From the NCBI RefSeq assembly GCF_015680235.1, contig NZ_JADLJL010000007.1, positions 95,764-159,763 of the forward strand: a DNA stretch of 64,000 nt, read 5' to 3'. The notes under the pieces are model-generated. The model saw nothing but the letters and a program-made list of their open reading frames with translations, was not told the DNA's origin and searched no databases. Source of the stretch: Pseudomonas guariconensis (GTDB taxonomy: Bacteria; Pseudomonadota; Gammaproteobacteria; Pseudomonadales; Pseudomonadaceae). A program made the position numbers and the translations under genes. Each line of letters opens with the position of its first letter. The stretch's first letter is position 1. This document shows positions 1 through 8,800 of this stretch, in pieces.

Positions 1-48
1 CAGGTAGTGGCGGATCTCTTCGGTCAGCACGTAGTCGTCAAAGCTCAT
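1..48 (-). CDS. Start of an unidentified gene, cut by the window edge
   Basis: An ATG at 48 on the minus strand opens a frame that runs off the left end and reads MSFDDYVLTEEIRHYL. It lies 117 bases downstream of psiE in the same direction. A weak GGAT precedes the ATG. With only 16 residues visible the family cannot be named, and the reading could be accidental. Confidence 0.35.
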   Translation of the reverse strand, partial: MSFDDYVLTEEIRHYL

Positions 49-165
49 GTTGATATCCAGGGCGGCGCGCAAACCTCACGCCCCTTTGGCGTGATCCCAG
101 GCCGCGGCCACGCCCCGGATTTCACAGCCCCACCCGCCCCGGCCGGCGTTAGCGGCATACCACCC

Positions 166-636
166 TCACTTGCCCTCTTCCACTTCCTTGCCGTTGGCAT
201 CGAGCACCTTGGTCGAGGGGTAGCGGTACGACGCATAGCGCACCACCAGGATGGAAAACGCCAGCAACAGGATGCCGCCGCACAGGTACAGCAGCCCGAC
301 GTCAGGCGCCTTGTGGTGCGAGACATCGCCGATCAGCAGGCGGGTCAGGGCAGTGATCGCCACGTACAGCAGGAAGCGGATCGGCATGTGGTTGGTCTTG
401 AAGTAGATCCCGACCATCGCCCCCAGCTCCAGGTAGATGAACAGCAGCAGGATGTCATCGACACTGACCCCTCCCTTGCCCAGCATGTCCAGGAAGGTCA
501 TGACCGCCGCGTAGGCCGTGATGGCGCCGATACCGAACAACGCCAGGTAATGGAAACCTTCGACACACAGGTTGCCCAGCGAGTCGGCGGAGCCGTGCAG
601 GCCCTTGCGCAGTTTTTCTGCCCATTTGATGTTCAC
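166..636 (-). CDS. psiE: PsiE family phosphate-starvation-inducible inner-membrane protein
   Basis: The 156-residue product begins MNIKWAEKLRKG and has four hydrophobic segments, the size and pattern of PsiE proteins. E. coli PsiE belongs to the phosphate-starvation regulon, but its biochemical role is not known. The frame is open back to a GTG at 678. I chose the GTG at 636 because GGGGAAT sits 8 bases upstream and the family normally begins with a short basic stretch before K-W-A-E-K. No clear Pho box was seen. It stands alone, divergent from yebG. Confidence 0.88.
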   Translation of the reverse strand: MNIKWAEKLRKGLHGSADSLGNLCVEGFHYLALFGIGAITAYAAVMTFLDMLGKGGVSVDDILLLFIYLELGAMVGIYFKTNHMPIRFLLYVAITALTRLLIGDVSHHKAPDVGLLYLCGGILLLAFSILVVRYASYRYPSTKVLDANGKEVEEGK

Positions 637-817
637 GATGTTCGATTCCCCGATACGAGCTGAAGGATGATGCGTCACGCCTGTGACGCTTTGTGCATGC
701 AGTTAAAGGGCCAGGCCCTTGGCTTGGAAGGCGACCGATTGCCGCAAGGCACCTGTGGGCTAGGCTCAGGGAAAAAAGGCCATCATCGTGGTTGCATCTA
801 CATGGCCTGACCGGATA

Positions 818-833
818 CTGTATATGCATACAG
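818..833 (+). promoter_or_regulatory. LexA (SOS) box upstream of yebG
   Basis: The sequence CTGTATATGCATACAG matches the gamma-proteobacterial LexA consensus CTGT-N8-ACAG in all essential positions. It lies 39 bases upstream of the yebG ATG, where it would overlap the promoter. YebG is SOS-induced in E. coli, so the site and the gene agree. Confidence 0.9.
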
Positions 834-872
834 CAAACCGCAATTCACAGCAAAAAGGCACAGAGGTGATGA

Positions 873-1133
873 ATGGCCGTCGAAGTGGTGTACCGCAGCA
901 GCCGCGACCCGGAGCGCTTGTTCATGGATAAGGCCGAGGCAGATCGTCACGACAAGATGCTCGAACTGGCCGAGCGCCTGGCCGATGTATTGCACAAGGC
1001 GGTGCCGTCGCTGACCGAGCAGCAGGTCGAGGAAGCCGGTATCTACATGGCCAAGAACCGCGATGTGTTCGCCCGGGCGTTCAAGAACCAGCCGGATGCG
1101 CTGGCGGAACTGCTTGAGGGCGGTGCGGAGTAA
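873..1133 (+). CDS. yebG: YebG family SOS-induced protein
   Basis: This 86-residue acidic protein begins MAVEVVYRSSRD and contains the family signature KAEADRHDKMLELAERLADVL, closely resembling E. coli YebG (MAVEVKY..., EADAYDKMLDLAD). YebG is a small DNA-damage-inducible protein of unclear molecular function. GAGGTG precedes the ATG. A LexA box upstream supports SOS control. A REP pair follows the stop codon. Confidence 0.93.
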   Translation: MAVEVVYRSSRDPERLFMDKAEADRHDKMLELAERLADVLHKAVPSLTEQQVEEAGIYMAKNRDVFARAFKNQPDALAELLEGGAE

Positions 1134-1161
1134 TGACTGGAGTGGCGTGCCTGTGCGGCAG

Positions 1162-1293
1162 CAATCGCGGGGCAAGCCCGCTCCCACAGAGGATCAGCGC
1201 TCCGAAGGGCTAGGTGATCTCTCATAGAAACTGAGCTGATACATAAATCAGGCTTGCAGAGCCACCCTGTGGGAGCGGGCTTGCCCGCGATTG
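1162..1293. repeat. REP pair in opposite orientations (REPIN-like)
   Basis: Two copies of the P. putida REP palindrome face each other: AATCGCGGGGCAAGCCCGCT near 1164-1183 and GGGAGCGGGCTTGCCCGCGAT near 1270-1291. They fill the space between the convergent yebG and leucine dehydrogenase genes, a usual position for REP doublets. Confidence 0.85.
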
Positions 1294-1315
1294 CGACCGC
1301 ACAGGCGACACCGGC

Positions 1316-2335
1316 TCACCCATACAGCAACCGCTCCGCCAGCATCTGCGCCACCCTCGCTGGCGAACGTTTTTCCGCTTGGGCATGGGCAAACACTTCG
1401 GTCAACCGTGTGGGAATGCGCGCCAGGTGCGAGGTGATCGTTCCCAGGTTCTCGCCTCGATGAGTCAACGCCACGTAGATCAGGCCACCGGCATTGATCA
1501 CATAATCCGGGGCATAGAGGATGCCGCGTTTTTCCAGTTGGTCGGCTACCTGCAAGGTGGTCAGCTGGTTGTTGGCCGCCCCCGCCACCGCCGCACAGCG
1601 CAACTGCATCACGCTCTGGCCATTTAGCACCGGCCCCACGCCGCACGGCGCGAAGATATCGCAAGGGGTGTTGACCAGTGCTTCGCTGGCGACCGGGTGG
1701 GCCCCCAGCTGCTCCACTGCCAGGCGCACGCGCCCTGGGTCCAGGTCACTGACCAGCAACTCCGCACCCGCCGCATGCAGTTGTTCGGCCAGGGCATAGC
1801 CGACATTGCCCAACCCCTGCACCGCTATCCGCAAGCCTTCGAGGTTGTCGCTACCCAGGCGCGCCATGGATGTGGCACGGATGCCGGCGAACACGCCCAT
1901 GGCCGCGTGCGGTGAAGGGTCGCCCGAGGCGGTGGTGCTGGTGACGTGTGGGGTGGTCTGGGCGATGCAGTCCATGTCCAGGGTCGAGGTGCCGCTGTCC
2001 ACGGCCGTGATGAAGCGCCCTTGCAGGCTATCGACGAAGCGGCCGAACGCCTCGAACAGCGCCGCGCGGTTTTCCACATGGGGGTTGCGCACGATTACCG
2101 CCTTGCCACCACCCAGCGGTAAACCGGCCAGGGCCGCCTTGTAGCTCATGCCCTGGGCCAGGCGGATGGCATCGGTCATGGCGCTTTCATCATCGGCGTA
2201 AGGCAGATAGCGGCAGCCGCCCATGGCTGGCCCCAGTTGCTCGCTGTGAATCACCACCACGGCCTTCAGGCCCGTGGGCGGGTCGATGCACAGGTGCAGC
2301 GACTGGGTACGGGTGCTTTGCATGAGCGCGAACAT
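1316..2335 (-). CDS. Glu/Leu/Phe/Val dehydrogenase family protein (leucine dehydrogenase type)
   Basis: The 339-residue product is an amino-acid dehydrogenase that would oxidatively deaminate a branched-chain or aromatic amino acid with NAD. The family motif GMSYKAALAGLPLGGGKAVI is at residues 62-81 with the substrate and catalytic lysines K66 and K78. A Rossmann motif G-L-G-N-V-G follows in the C-terminal half. The frame is open further upstream, but the ATG at 2335 has GGGGAG 7 bases before it and gives the usual family length. Divergent from the SirB1-like gene. Confidence 0.9.
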   Translation of the reverse strand: MFALMQSTRTQSLHLCIDPPTGLKAVVVIHSEQLGPAMGGCRYLPYADDESAMTDAIRLAQGMSYKAALAGLPLGGGKAVIVRNPHVENRAALFEAFGRFVDSLQGRFITAVDSGTSTLDMDCIAQTTPHVTSTTASGDPSPHAAMGVFAGIRATSMARLGSDNLEGLRIAVQGLGNVGYALAEQLHAAGAELLVSDLDPGRVRLAVEQLGAHPVASEALVNTPCDIFAPCGVGPVLNGQSVMQLRCAAVAGAANNQLTTLQVADQLEKRGILYAPDYVINAGGLIYVALTHRGENLGTITSHLARIPTRLTEVFAHAQAEKRSPARVAQMLAERLLYG

Positions 2336-2458
2336 CAACGGGCTCCCCAGAGAGGTGCTCCTACCAGTATAGGCAGCCCGCCAAGGCCTGAACCCCGGGC
2401 AGACCACTGGACGAAAGCACCGCCCAGGGCTAAAAGATAAGCGTATGTGGAGATGCCC

Positions 2459-3265
2459 ATGAACCCACGCCAAGCCTGCCTGGCCTGCCTGGATCGCGAG
2501 CCTGTCGCCCTGCTGGAGGCCACGCTGTGGATCGCCGCCGAACACGACCGGGCGCTGGACCCGGCGGCGAGCCTCGCCCATCTGCATGACCTGCAACGGG
2601 AGATCAGCGCGCAGTTGCCGATGCTGCCCCTGCACGAACTGGCCCAGCCGCTGCTGCGCCAACTCAGCGCGCTGGGTTTCCAGCAGGACGAGTACCACCC
2701 CTTGCGACCTCAGGTGGCCTTGATGGACAAGGTCCTACAGCGCCGTCGCGGCCAGCCGCTGACCCTGGCCATCCTCACCCTGGAGCTGGCGCGTCGGCTA
2801 TCGATACCGCTGGAAGGGGTGAACTTCCCAGGCCATTTCCTGCTCCGGGTGCCCGGTGCCGACCACCTGCTCGACCCGTGCGGCGGCCGACGCCTGTACC
2901 CGGCCGACTGCCGCGAGCTGCTCGCCCGCCAGTTCGGCCCGCACATGCCGCTGACCGCCGAACACATGCGCAGCGCCACCCCTGCACAGATGCTCCAACG
3001 CCTGTCACGTAACCTGCGCCACCTACACGGCAGCAACGACAATGCCCTGGCCGCGCTGATCGACGCCGAACGGGTGATGCAGCTGGGCCCGGTGCTGGTC
3101 AGCGACTATCTGGCCAGGGCCACGCTCTACCAGCAACTGGACTGCCCCCAGGCCGAACGCTACGACCTGGAGCATGCCCTGCTACTGACCGACGACCCGG
3201 TACAGCGCCTGAAACTGAGCGAACGCCTTGGCCAACTGCCGTCGGCCAAGCGTTCGATTCACTGA
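2459..3265 (+). CDS. SirB1-type transglutaminase-like protein with TPR-like tail
   Basis: A 268-residue cytoplasmic protein of the SirB1_N / transglutaminase-like family. It has the conserved block VLQRRRGQPLTLAILTLELA followed by GVNFPGHFLLR and LLDPCGGR, then helical TPR-like repeats near the C-terminus. The family lacks a demonstrated enzymatic role. A GTG at 2447 is in frame, but ATG 2459 has GGAGA at 5-base spacing. The stop overlaps the maiA stop by 7 bases in convergent arrangement. Confidence 0.85.
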   Translation: MNPRQACLACLDREPVALLEATLWIAAEHDRALDPAASLAHLHDLQREISAQLPMLPLHELAQPLLRQLSALGFQQDEYHPLRPQVALMDKVLQRRRGQPLTLAILTLELARRLSIPLEGVNFPGHFLLRVPGADHLLDPCGGRRLYPADCRELLARQFGPHMPLTAEHMRSATPAQMLQRLSRNLRHLHGSNDNALAALIDAERVMQLGPVLVSDYLARATLYQQLDCPQAERYDLEHALLLTDDPVQRLKLSERLGQLPSAKRSIH

Positions 3266-3891
3266 GCCGGCGTATCCGGCTGGCGGGCAGGGTGCGCCTT
3301 GGCGAAGGCCGGGTGCGCCTCGGCCAAGGCAGCCACGCGACGAATCCGCGGATAGCCGTCGAGGTCGACGTTGAAGCGCTCGGCGGCGTATAGCTGCGGG
3401 ATCAGGTACACATCCGCCAGGCCCGGCTGGTCACCGAAACAGAAACCCTCGTCACCGATCAACTGCTCCACTGCGGCAAGCCCCTGGCCGACCCAGTGGG
3501 CAATCCACTGGTTGACCTGAGTTTCGTCATGCCCCAGCTGGCGTAGCTGGTTGAGCACGCTGACGTTGTGCAGCGGGTGGACATCGCAACCGATGATCGC
3601 CGCCACGCCGCGTACCTTGGCCCGCGCCTCGGCCCCCGTGGGCAACAACGGCACCTGTGGATAGGCCTCCTCCAGGTACTCGATGATCGCCGGCGACTGC
3701 ACCAGCAGGGCGCCCTCGTCGGTGCGCAGGGCCGGTACGCGCCCTTGCGGGTTCAGCGCCACATAGTCGGCACCACGTTGCTCGCCCTTGAGCAGGTTGA
3801 CCGGCAGGGCCTGGTATTCCAGGCCCTTGAGCGCCAGGGCGATACGTACCCGATACGACGACGTGGAACGGAAATAGGTGAACAGCTCCAT
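3259..3891 (-). CDS. maiA: Maleylacetoacetate isomerase
   Basis: The 210-residue zeta-class glutathione transferase isomerises maleylacetoacetate to fumarylacetoacetate in tyrosine/phenylalanine breakdown. The N-terminal thioredoxin fold carries the catalytic serine motif STSSYRVRIALALKG. The helical C-terminal domain contains FCFGDQPGLADVYLIPQLYAAERF. The frame stays open upstream of the chosen ATG, which follows the fahA stop by 11 bases. It is the third gene of the hmgA-fahA-maiA operon and would be controlled by HmgR. Confidence 0.96.
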   Translation of the reverse strand: MELFTYFRSTSSYRVRIALALKGLEYQALPVNLLKGEQRGADYVALNPQGRVPALRTDEGALLVQSPAIIEYLEEAYPQVPLLPTGAEARAKVRGVAAIIGCDVHPLHNVSVLNQLRQLGHDETQVNQWIAHWVGQGLAAVEQLIGDEGFCFGDQPGLADVYLIPQLYAAERFNVDLDGYPRIRRVAALAEAHPAFAKAHPARQPDTPAQ

Positions 3892-3902
3892 CGCCCTGCC
3901 CC

Positions 3903-5195
3903 TCAGTTGGCCGAGATGACTTTGCCGCGGCATTCGCCGAAGCCAATGCTCGCCACGCCGTCACGGGTGCAGCGCGCGCGCAGGATGATCTCGTCGCCGT
4001 CCTCGAGGAACTTGCGCAGCTCGCCGCTTGCCAGCTCGACCGGGTGCTTGCCGCCCTCGGTGATCTCCAGCAGGCTGCCGAACGAGCCCGGCGCTGCACC
4101 GGACAAGGTGCCCGAGCCGAACAGGTCGCCCGGCTGCAGCTGGCAGCCGTTGACGCTGTGGTGAGCGACCATCTGTGCCACGGTCCAGTACATGCTGCGG
4201 GTGTTGCTCAGGGTCAGGCGATGGGCCGGCAAACCCTGCTCGCGCATGCGCTCGGTCAGCAGCAACACTTCCAGTTCGATGTCGAAGGCGCCTGCGGCCT
4301 GGTCACGCTCGTCCAGCAGGTAAGGCAGCGGCTGTGGGTCGCCTTCCGGGCGCTTGGCCTGGGCACAGCGGAACGGCTCCAGCGCCTCGGCGGTGACCAC
4401 CCACGGCGAGATGGTGGTGATGAAGCTCTTGGACAGGAACGGGCCCAGCGGCTGGTATTCCCAGGCCTGGATGTCGCGCGCCGACCAGTCGTTGAGCAAG
4501 CAGTAGCCGGCTACGTGCTCGGCGGCATCGCTGATCGGGATGGACTGGCCCATGTCATTGCCCTGGCCGATCCAGATACCCAGCTCCAGTTCGTAGTCCA
4601 GGCGCGCGCAGGGGCCGAAGTTCGGCTCGGCCTGCCCGGCTGGCAGGGTCTGGCCCTTGGGGCGGCGCACGTCGGTGCCGGTGGGGCGGATGGTCGAGGC
4701 GCGGCCGTGGTAGCCGATGGGCACATACTTGTAGTTCGGCAGCAGCGGATTGTCGGGGCGGAACAGCTTGCCGACGTTCTTGGCGTGCTCGATGCCTACG
4801 TAGAAGTCGGTGTAGTCGCCGATCTTCGCCGGCAAGTGCAGCTGGCAGTCGCTGGCCGGGTGCAGCGCCGGTTTCAGCGCGTCCTGGTGTTCGCTGTGCT
4901 CGCCAAGCAGCGCCAGCAGGCGCTCACGCAGGGCGACACGGGCGGGGCGGCCGAGGGCGAAGAAGGCGTTCAGCGCGCCGCCACGGGTGGCCTCCACGGC
5001 AGCCTTGGCCTGGCCGTCGAACAGGCCGGCAGCCAGCACCGCTTCCAGATCGAGGATGGCGTCGCCGATGGCCACGCCGCAACGCGGCGCCTGGCCCGGG
5101 CGGCTGAAGATGCCCAGGGGCAGGTTCTGCAGCGGGAAGTCGCTGTGCCCATTGGCGTGCTCGACCCAGCTACGGGCGATGGCGGTCTGGTTCAT
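3903..5195 (-). CDS. fahA: Fumarylacetoacetase
   Basis: The 430-residue hydrolase splits fumarylacetoacetate into fumarate and acetoacetate, the last step of the homogentisate pathway. It has the N-terminal SH3-like domain and the FAH catalytic domain with metal-ligand segments DYELELGIWIG and LNDWSARDIQAWEYQPLGPF, plus RPTGTDVRRPKGQT. The start has a strong GGAGAT 5 bases upstream, 3 bases after the hmgA stop, so the two are translationally linked. Confidence 0.97.
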   Translation of the reverse strand: MNQTAIARSWVEHANGHSDFPLQNLPLGIFSRPGQAPRCGVAIGDAILDLEAVLAAGLFDGQAKAAVEATRGGALNAFFALGRPARVALRERLLALLGEHSEHQDALKPALHPASDCQLHLPAKIGDYTDFYVGIEHAKNVGKLFRPDNPLLPNYKYVPIGYHGRASTIRPTGTDVRRPKGQTLPAGQAEPNFGPCARLDYELELGIWIGQGNDMGQSIPISDAAEHVAGYCLLNDWSARDIQAWEYQPLGPFLSKSFITTISPWVVTAEALEPFRCAQAKRPEGDPQPLPYLLDERDQAAGAFDIELEVLLLTERMREQGLPAHRLTLSNTRSMYWTVAQMVAHHSVNGCQLQPGDLFGSGTLSGAAPGSFGSLLEITEGGKHPVELASGELRKFLEDGDEIILRARCTRDGVASIGFGECRGKVISAN

Positions 5196-5198
5196 GGG

Positions 5199-6500
5199 TT
5201 ATCTCCGATTCGGGTTGAAGGTGCTCGGCAAGGTGGCCCAGCAACTATCGTAGTCGGCCTGCAGCTGCGGGCACTCGAGGGCCTTCAGGCTCGGACGCAG
5301 CACCTGGCTGGTCTCGAACATGAAGGCCATGGTGTTGTCGATCTTGTGCGGCGCCAGGTCCGCGGCGATGGCCTTGTCGCAGGTCTCGGCGTCGGGGCCG
5401 TGGGCGCTCATCACGCCGTGCAGCGAGGCACCACCGGGCAGGAAGCCTTCTGCCTTGGCGTCGTAGGCCCCCTGGATCAGGCCCATGAACTCGTTCATCA
5501 GGTTGCGGTGGAACCACGGTGGACGGAAGGTGTTCTCGGCCACCATCCAGCGTGGCGGGAAGATCACGAAGTCCATGTTGGCCAGGCCGTGGACGCTGGT
5601 CGGCGAGGTCAGCACGGTGAAAATGGACGGGTCCGGGTGGTCGAAGCTGACCGTGCCGATGGTATTGAAACGGCGCAGGTCGTACTTGTAGGGCACGTTG
5701 TTGCCGTGCCAGGCGACCACATCCAGCGGCGAATGCTGCAGCTCGCAGGCCCAGTGCTCGCCAAGGAACTTCTGCACCAGTTGCACAGGCCCTGTGGCCT
5801 CTTCGTAGTGCGCCGCCGGAGTGAGGAAGTCACGCGGGTTGGCCAGGCCGTTGCTGCCGATCGGGCCCAGGTCCGGGAGGCGCAGCGGTGCGCCATGGTT
5901 CTCGGCAATGTAGCCGCGAGCCTGGCTGTCGAGCAGCTCGACACGGAACTTCATGCCACGCGGGATCACCGCGATCTCCAGCGGCTCGACCTGCATCACC
6001 CCAAGCTCGGTGGCGATGCGCAGGCGGCCTTGTTCCGGCACCAGCAGCAACTCGCCGTCGGCGTTGAAGAATACGCGCTCCATGGAGCGGTTGGCGCGAT
6101 AGATGTAGACGCTCACGCCGGCCGGCTTCTCGGCGGCCGAATTGGCCACCATGGGCAACCAGCCTTCGATGAAATCGGTGGGCTCGGCCGGAATCGGCTG
6201 CGGGCTCCAGCGCAGGCGGTTGGGCGTGGAGGCACCCAGCGGGCCGGTCAACGGCTGGCGCTCAAGGCGTTCGAAGCGCGGGTGCAGCGCGGAGGGGCGG
6301 ATGCGGTACAGCCAGGTCCGACGCTGTTCGCTGCGGGCCATGGTGAACGCGGTGCCCGAGAGCAGTTCGGCGTACAGGCCGTAGGGCGCTTTCTGCGGGG
6401 AGTTCTGCCCGACCGGCAGCGCGCCGGGCAGCGCTTCGCTGGCGAATTCGTTGCCGAAGCCGCTCAGGTACTGAAGGTCTGGGGAAGGGTCGCGAGTCAT
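5199..6500 (-). CDS. hmgA: Homogentisate 1,2-dioxygenase
   Basis: The 433-residue non-haem iron dioxygenase opens the homogentisate ring to maleylacetoacetate. The N-terminus [22 protein letters not shown] and the iron-ligand region [15 protein letters not shown] are diagnostic. Longer in-frame starts are rejected because ATG 6500 gives the known family length and has GGAGGCACCG upstream. First gene of the operon; its promoter region holds the HmgR palindrome. Loss of this gene typically gives pyomelanin pigmentation. Confidence 0.97.
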   Translation of the reverse strand: MTRDPSPDLQYLSGFGNEFASEALPGALPVGQNSPQKAPYGLYAELLSGTAFTMARSEQRRTWLYRIRPSALHPRFERLERQPLTGPLGASTPNRLRWSPQPIPAEPTDFIEGWLPMVANSAAEKPAGVSVYIYRANRSMERVFFNADGELLLVPEQGRLRIATELGVMQVEPLEIAVIPRGMKFRVELLDSQARGYIAENHGAPLRLPDLGPIGSNGLANPRDFLTPAAHYEEATGPVQLVQKFLGEHWACELQHSPLDVVAWHGNNVPYKYDLRRFNTIGTVSFDHPDPSIFTVLTSPTSVHGLANMDFVIFPPRWMVAENTFRPPWFHRNLMNEFMGLIQGAYDAKAEGFLPGGASLHGVMSAHGPDAETCDKAIAADLAPHKIDNTMAFMFETSQVLRPSLKALECPQLQADYDSCWATLPSTFNPNRR

Positions 6501-6608
6501 CGGTGCCTCCGGGCTCGATGGGAGCCGTTGTTGGCAGCTGGCTGTGCGCCTGCTGCTGCGCATTCGAGCGAGCGATCCAGGCATGGCAGCGCGTCTGCAT
6601 TGTTTTTA

Positions 6609-6625
6609 TCGTAATCAGATTACGA
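6609..6625. promoter_or_regulatory. HmgR operator, perfect 17-bp palindrome
   Basis: TCGTAATCAGATTACGA is a perfect inverted repeat (8-1-8) in the 197-bp gap between divergent hmgA and hmgR. The P. putida IclR-type repressor HmgR is reported to protect a 17-bp palindrome at the hmg promoter, and this site fits in size, symmetry and place. A partial repeat, AACGTAATTTGATT, follows immediately. Confidence 0.88.
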
Positions 6626-6697
6626 ATAACGTAATTTGATTGCCGAAAGGCGTCAAGCTATAAAGACGCCCACCTGTCTCCCTGGATACCCGCACCC

Positions 6698-7474
6698 ATG
6701 GCCAAAGCCAGCTCCCCTGCCGACACCGGCAAGCAGAAGGTTCGCTCGGCGGAAGTCGGCACCGACATCCTAAAGGCCCTTGCCGAACTCTCCCCGTCCA
6801 CCTCGCTGTCGCGCCTGGCCGAGCACGTAGGGATGCCGGCGAGCAAGGTGCACCGCTACCTGCAGGCCTTGATCGCCAGCGGCTTCGCCGAGCAGGACCC
6901 GGCCACCAACCACTACGGCCTGGGCCGTGAGGCGCTGCGGGTGGGTATGGCGGCGCTGGGCAGCATCGATGTGCTGAAGGTGGCGGCACTGCCACTGTCG
7001 CAATTGCGCGACGAGCTCAACGAAAGCTGCTTCATCGCTGTGTGGGGCAACCAGGGAGCAACGGTGGTGAACATCGAGCCTGCGGTGCGTGCGGTGACGG
7101 TGGTGACCCAGATCGGCTCGGTGCTACCGCTGTTGAGCTCCTCCACCGGCCTGGTCTTCGCCGCCCACTTGCCGGAGCGGGAGACGGTGGAGCTGCGCGA
7201 GCAGGAACTGGCGGCGATGAACCAGGTGTATGGCGACTACGAGCCGTTGCTGACACAGATTCGCGAGCGCGGCCTGCACCATGTGCATGGCCTGCTGATG
7301 CCCGGCGTGGACGCCCTGTCGGCACCGGTGTTCAACGCCATGGGGCAGATTGCAGCGGTGATGACCGTGGTCGGCCCGACCTCGATATTCCATGCCGACG
7401 AACACGGCCCGGCGGCCAAGCGGCTGCTGGCGGCGACCCAGGCCACCAGCTGGCGGATGGGCTATGCGCCCTAG
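6698..7474 (+). CDS. hmgR: IclR family transcriptional repressor of the homogentisate operon
   Basis: The 258-residue protein has an N-terminal winged helix (roughly residues 20-80, SLSRLAEHVGMPASKVHRYLQALIASGF) and an IclR effector-binding domain behind it. Its position divergent from hmgA, with a palindromic operator between them, identifies it as HmgR, which in P. putida represses hmgABC and responds to homogentisate. ATG 6698 is the first plausible start. Confidence 0.93.
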   Translation: MAKASSPADTGKQKVRSAEVGTDILKALAELSPSTSLSRLAEHVGMPASKVHRYLQALIASGFAEQDPATNHYGLGREALRVGMAALGSIDVLKVAALPLSQLRDELNESCFIAVWGNQGATVVNIEPAVRAVTVVTQIGSVLPLLSSSTGLVFAAHLPERETVELREQELAAMNQVYGDYEPLLTQIRERGLHHVHGLLMPGVDALSAPVFNAMGQIAAVMTVVGPTSIFHADEHGPAAKRLLAATQATSWRMGYAP

Positions 7475-7581
7475 AAAATCGGCCGGCACCGTATCCACAG
7501 GGGTAGGCACTTTTACTCAAAACGTAAAGGTGAATGTCGGAAGCGGCTATTTTTCCTACGCCACCAAGCGCTTATTCTGAT

Positions 7582-7705
7582 CTCACTGGCTGGCACGAAA
7601 GGCTCTACCCCCTGCCTTTCGGGCCTGCAAGGTTCACCGACGTTGATTTTGAAGCTCCTTGATCTAACGTCTCGATTGGCCGCTGCGTTTGCAGCGGCCT
7701 TTTTT
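7582..7705 (+). ncRNA. Candidate small RNA ending in a strong terminator
   Basis: The 248-bp gap between hmgR and the convergent hydrolase has no convincing coding frame but ends in a strong rho-independent terminator. TATTCT at about 7570-7575 could be a -10 element, giving a transcript of about 120 nt. The alternative is that the terminator simply ends hmgR, but 200 bases of 3' trailer is long. No known sRNA family was recognised. Confidence 0.3.
7678..7705 (+). terminator. Rho-independent terminator downstream of hmgR
   Basis: A perfect 9-bp stem GGCCGCTGC / GCAGCGGCC with a GTTT loop is followed by six T residues. It ends rightward transcription before the convergent hydrolase gene. Confidence 0.92.
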
Positions 7706-7722
7706 ATGCCCGCAAGAATTCC

Positions 7723-8628
7723 TTATGACCAGGCGACTTTCTGCGGTACATAGCTCAGAGGCTGTTCGCGAAACGCCAAATAATGCCGCAGCACCTGGTG
7801 CGGTGCCTCGGTATGCGGGTAGTGCCCGATACCCGGCAATGCCACGGTATCTGCCGCCGGCACCAGTTGCCGGTAGCGATCGAGCATGCGCGCACCGGAA
7901 ATCGGGTCGGCCACGCCATTGATGAAGCGCAGCGGCACACAGCGGCGTAGCAATGCGCCGACCCAACGTTCACGGTACCGCCTGCGCTCGGGCAGGTAGC
8001 CGATCAGCTTGTGCAGGATGCGCGTGCCCTGGTTGGCGACGATCAGGCTCCAGTAATCATCCAGTGCGCTTTCGCTGGGGTGGGTGCACGGGCCATAGAT
8101 ATGGCTGACATTGCGCACCAGGTCGTCACGCCCGAAGCTACGGCCCACCAACCAGCCCAACGGGCTGAGCAACAGTTTCTGCACCAGCAGCACCTGGTAG
8201 CACTCGGGGAACAGGCCGCTGTTGAGAAACGCGCAGCTGGCGATTTCGATACGCAGTTCGCAATGGCGCGCCAGCAGTTCCTGGGCGACGCTGCCGCCAT
8301 AATCATGCGCCAGCAGATGCACGGGCTGGTCGACGTCCAGGTAGGCGAGCAGTGCCTGTTGCAGGTCGGCCTGCTCCATGAGGCTGTAGTCATGGTCCAG
8401 CGGTTTGGCCGAGTCACCGAAGCCAAGCATGTCGCAGGCTATCACGCGAAAGCGTTGGGTCAAAGGTGCCCACAGGTAGTGCCAATCCCAGCTGGCCGTG
8501 GGGAAACCGTGAAGTAGCAGCAGTGGCTCTCCCTGCCCTGCAGTCCAGTAGCGGATGGTCTGGCCCCGAAAGGCGAAGTTCTGGGCTCGGGTACGCCAGA
8601 CGCACAAAGGTATCTCTGCCAGTGGCAT
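7723..8628 (-). CDS. Alpha/beta hydrolase with aspartate nucleophile (epoxide hydrolase/dehalogenase-like)
   Basis: The 301-residue protein has the alpha/beta-hydrolase core: oxyanion motif HGFP, nucleophile elbow LLAHDYGGSVAQ with Asp rather than Ser, an acid in NGVADP and the base in GIGHYPHTEAP. An H-D-Y-G-G elbow is typical of epoxide hydrolases and haloalkane dehalogenases, so that chemistry is likely. The substrate cannot be told from sequence. It stands alone. Confidence 0.85.
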   Translation of the reverse strand: MPLAEIPLCVWRTRAQNFAFRGQTIRYWTAGQGEPLLLLHGFPTASWDWHYLWAPLTQRFRVIACDMLGFGDSAKPLDHDYSLMEQADLQQALLAYLDVDQPVHLLAHDYGGSVAQELLARHCELRIEIASCAFLNSGLFPECYQVLLVQKLLLSPLGWLVGRSFGRDDLVRNVSHIYGPCTHPSESALDDYWSLIVANQGTRILHKLIGYLPERRRYRERWVGALLRRCVPLRFINGVADPISGARMLDRYRQLVPAADTVALPGIGHYPHTEAPHQVLRHYLAFREQPLSYVPQKVAWS

Positions 8629-8800
8629 CAGAATTGTCCCGGTGGTTACGTGTTGGCGACAAGGCAGGCAGCGTTCGCGGCCTGCCCTCGGGCACTTGTG
8701 TGTGCGCTCTATGTAGAGGCTCAGTCTAGTCAGCCCACCGGGTGGCGGAACTTGCGTTGGCAGCCAGCTTGCTGGCTTTGCGGGTCAGGGGTACGAACGG

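Noticed and set aside
4044..6614. An 856-codon open frame on the plus strand opposite fahA and hmgA
   Set aside because: It spans two well-defined operon genes on the other strand and has no protein-family motif. It is a GC-rich shadow.
7570..7620. Sigma-54 promoter (TGGCACGAAAGGCTC) for the candidate small RNA
   Set aside because: The -24 GG is present but the required GC at -12 is not at the correct spacing.
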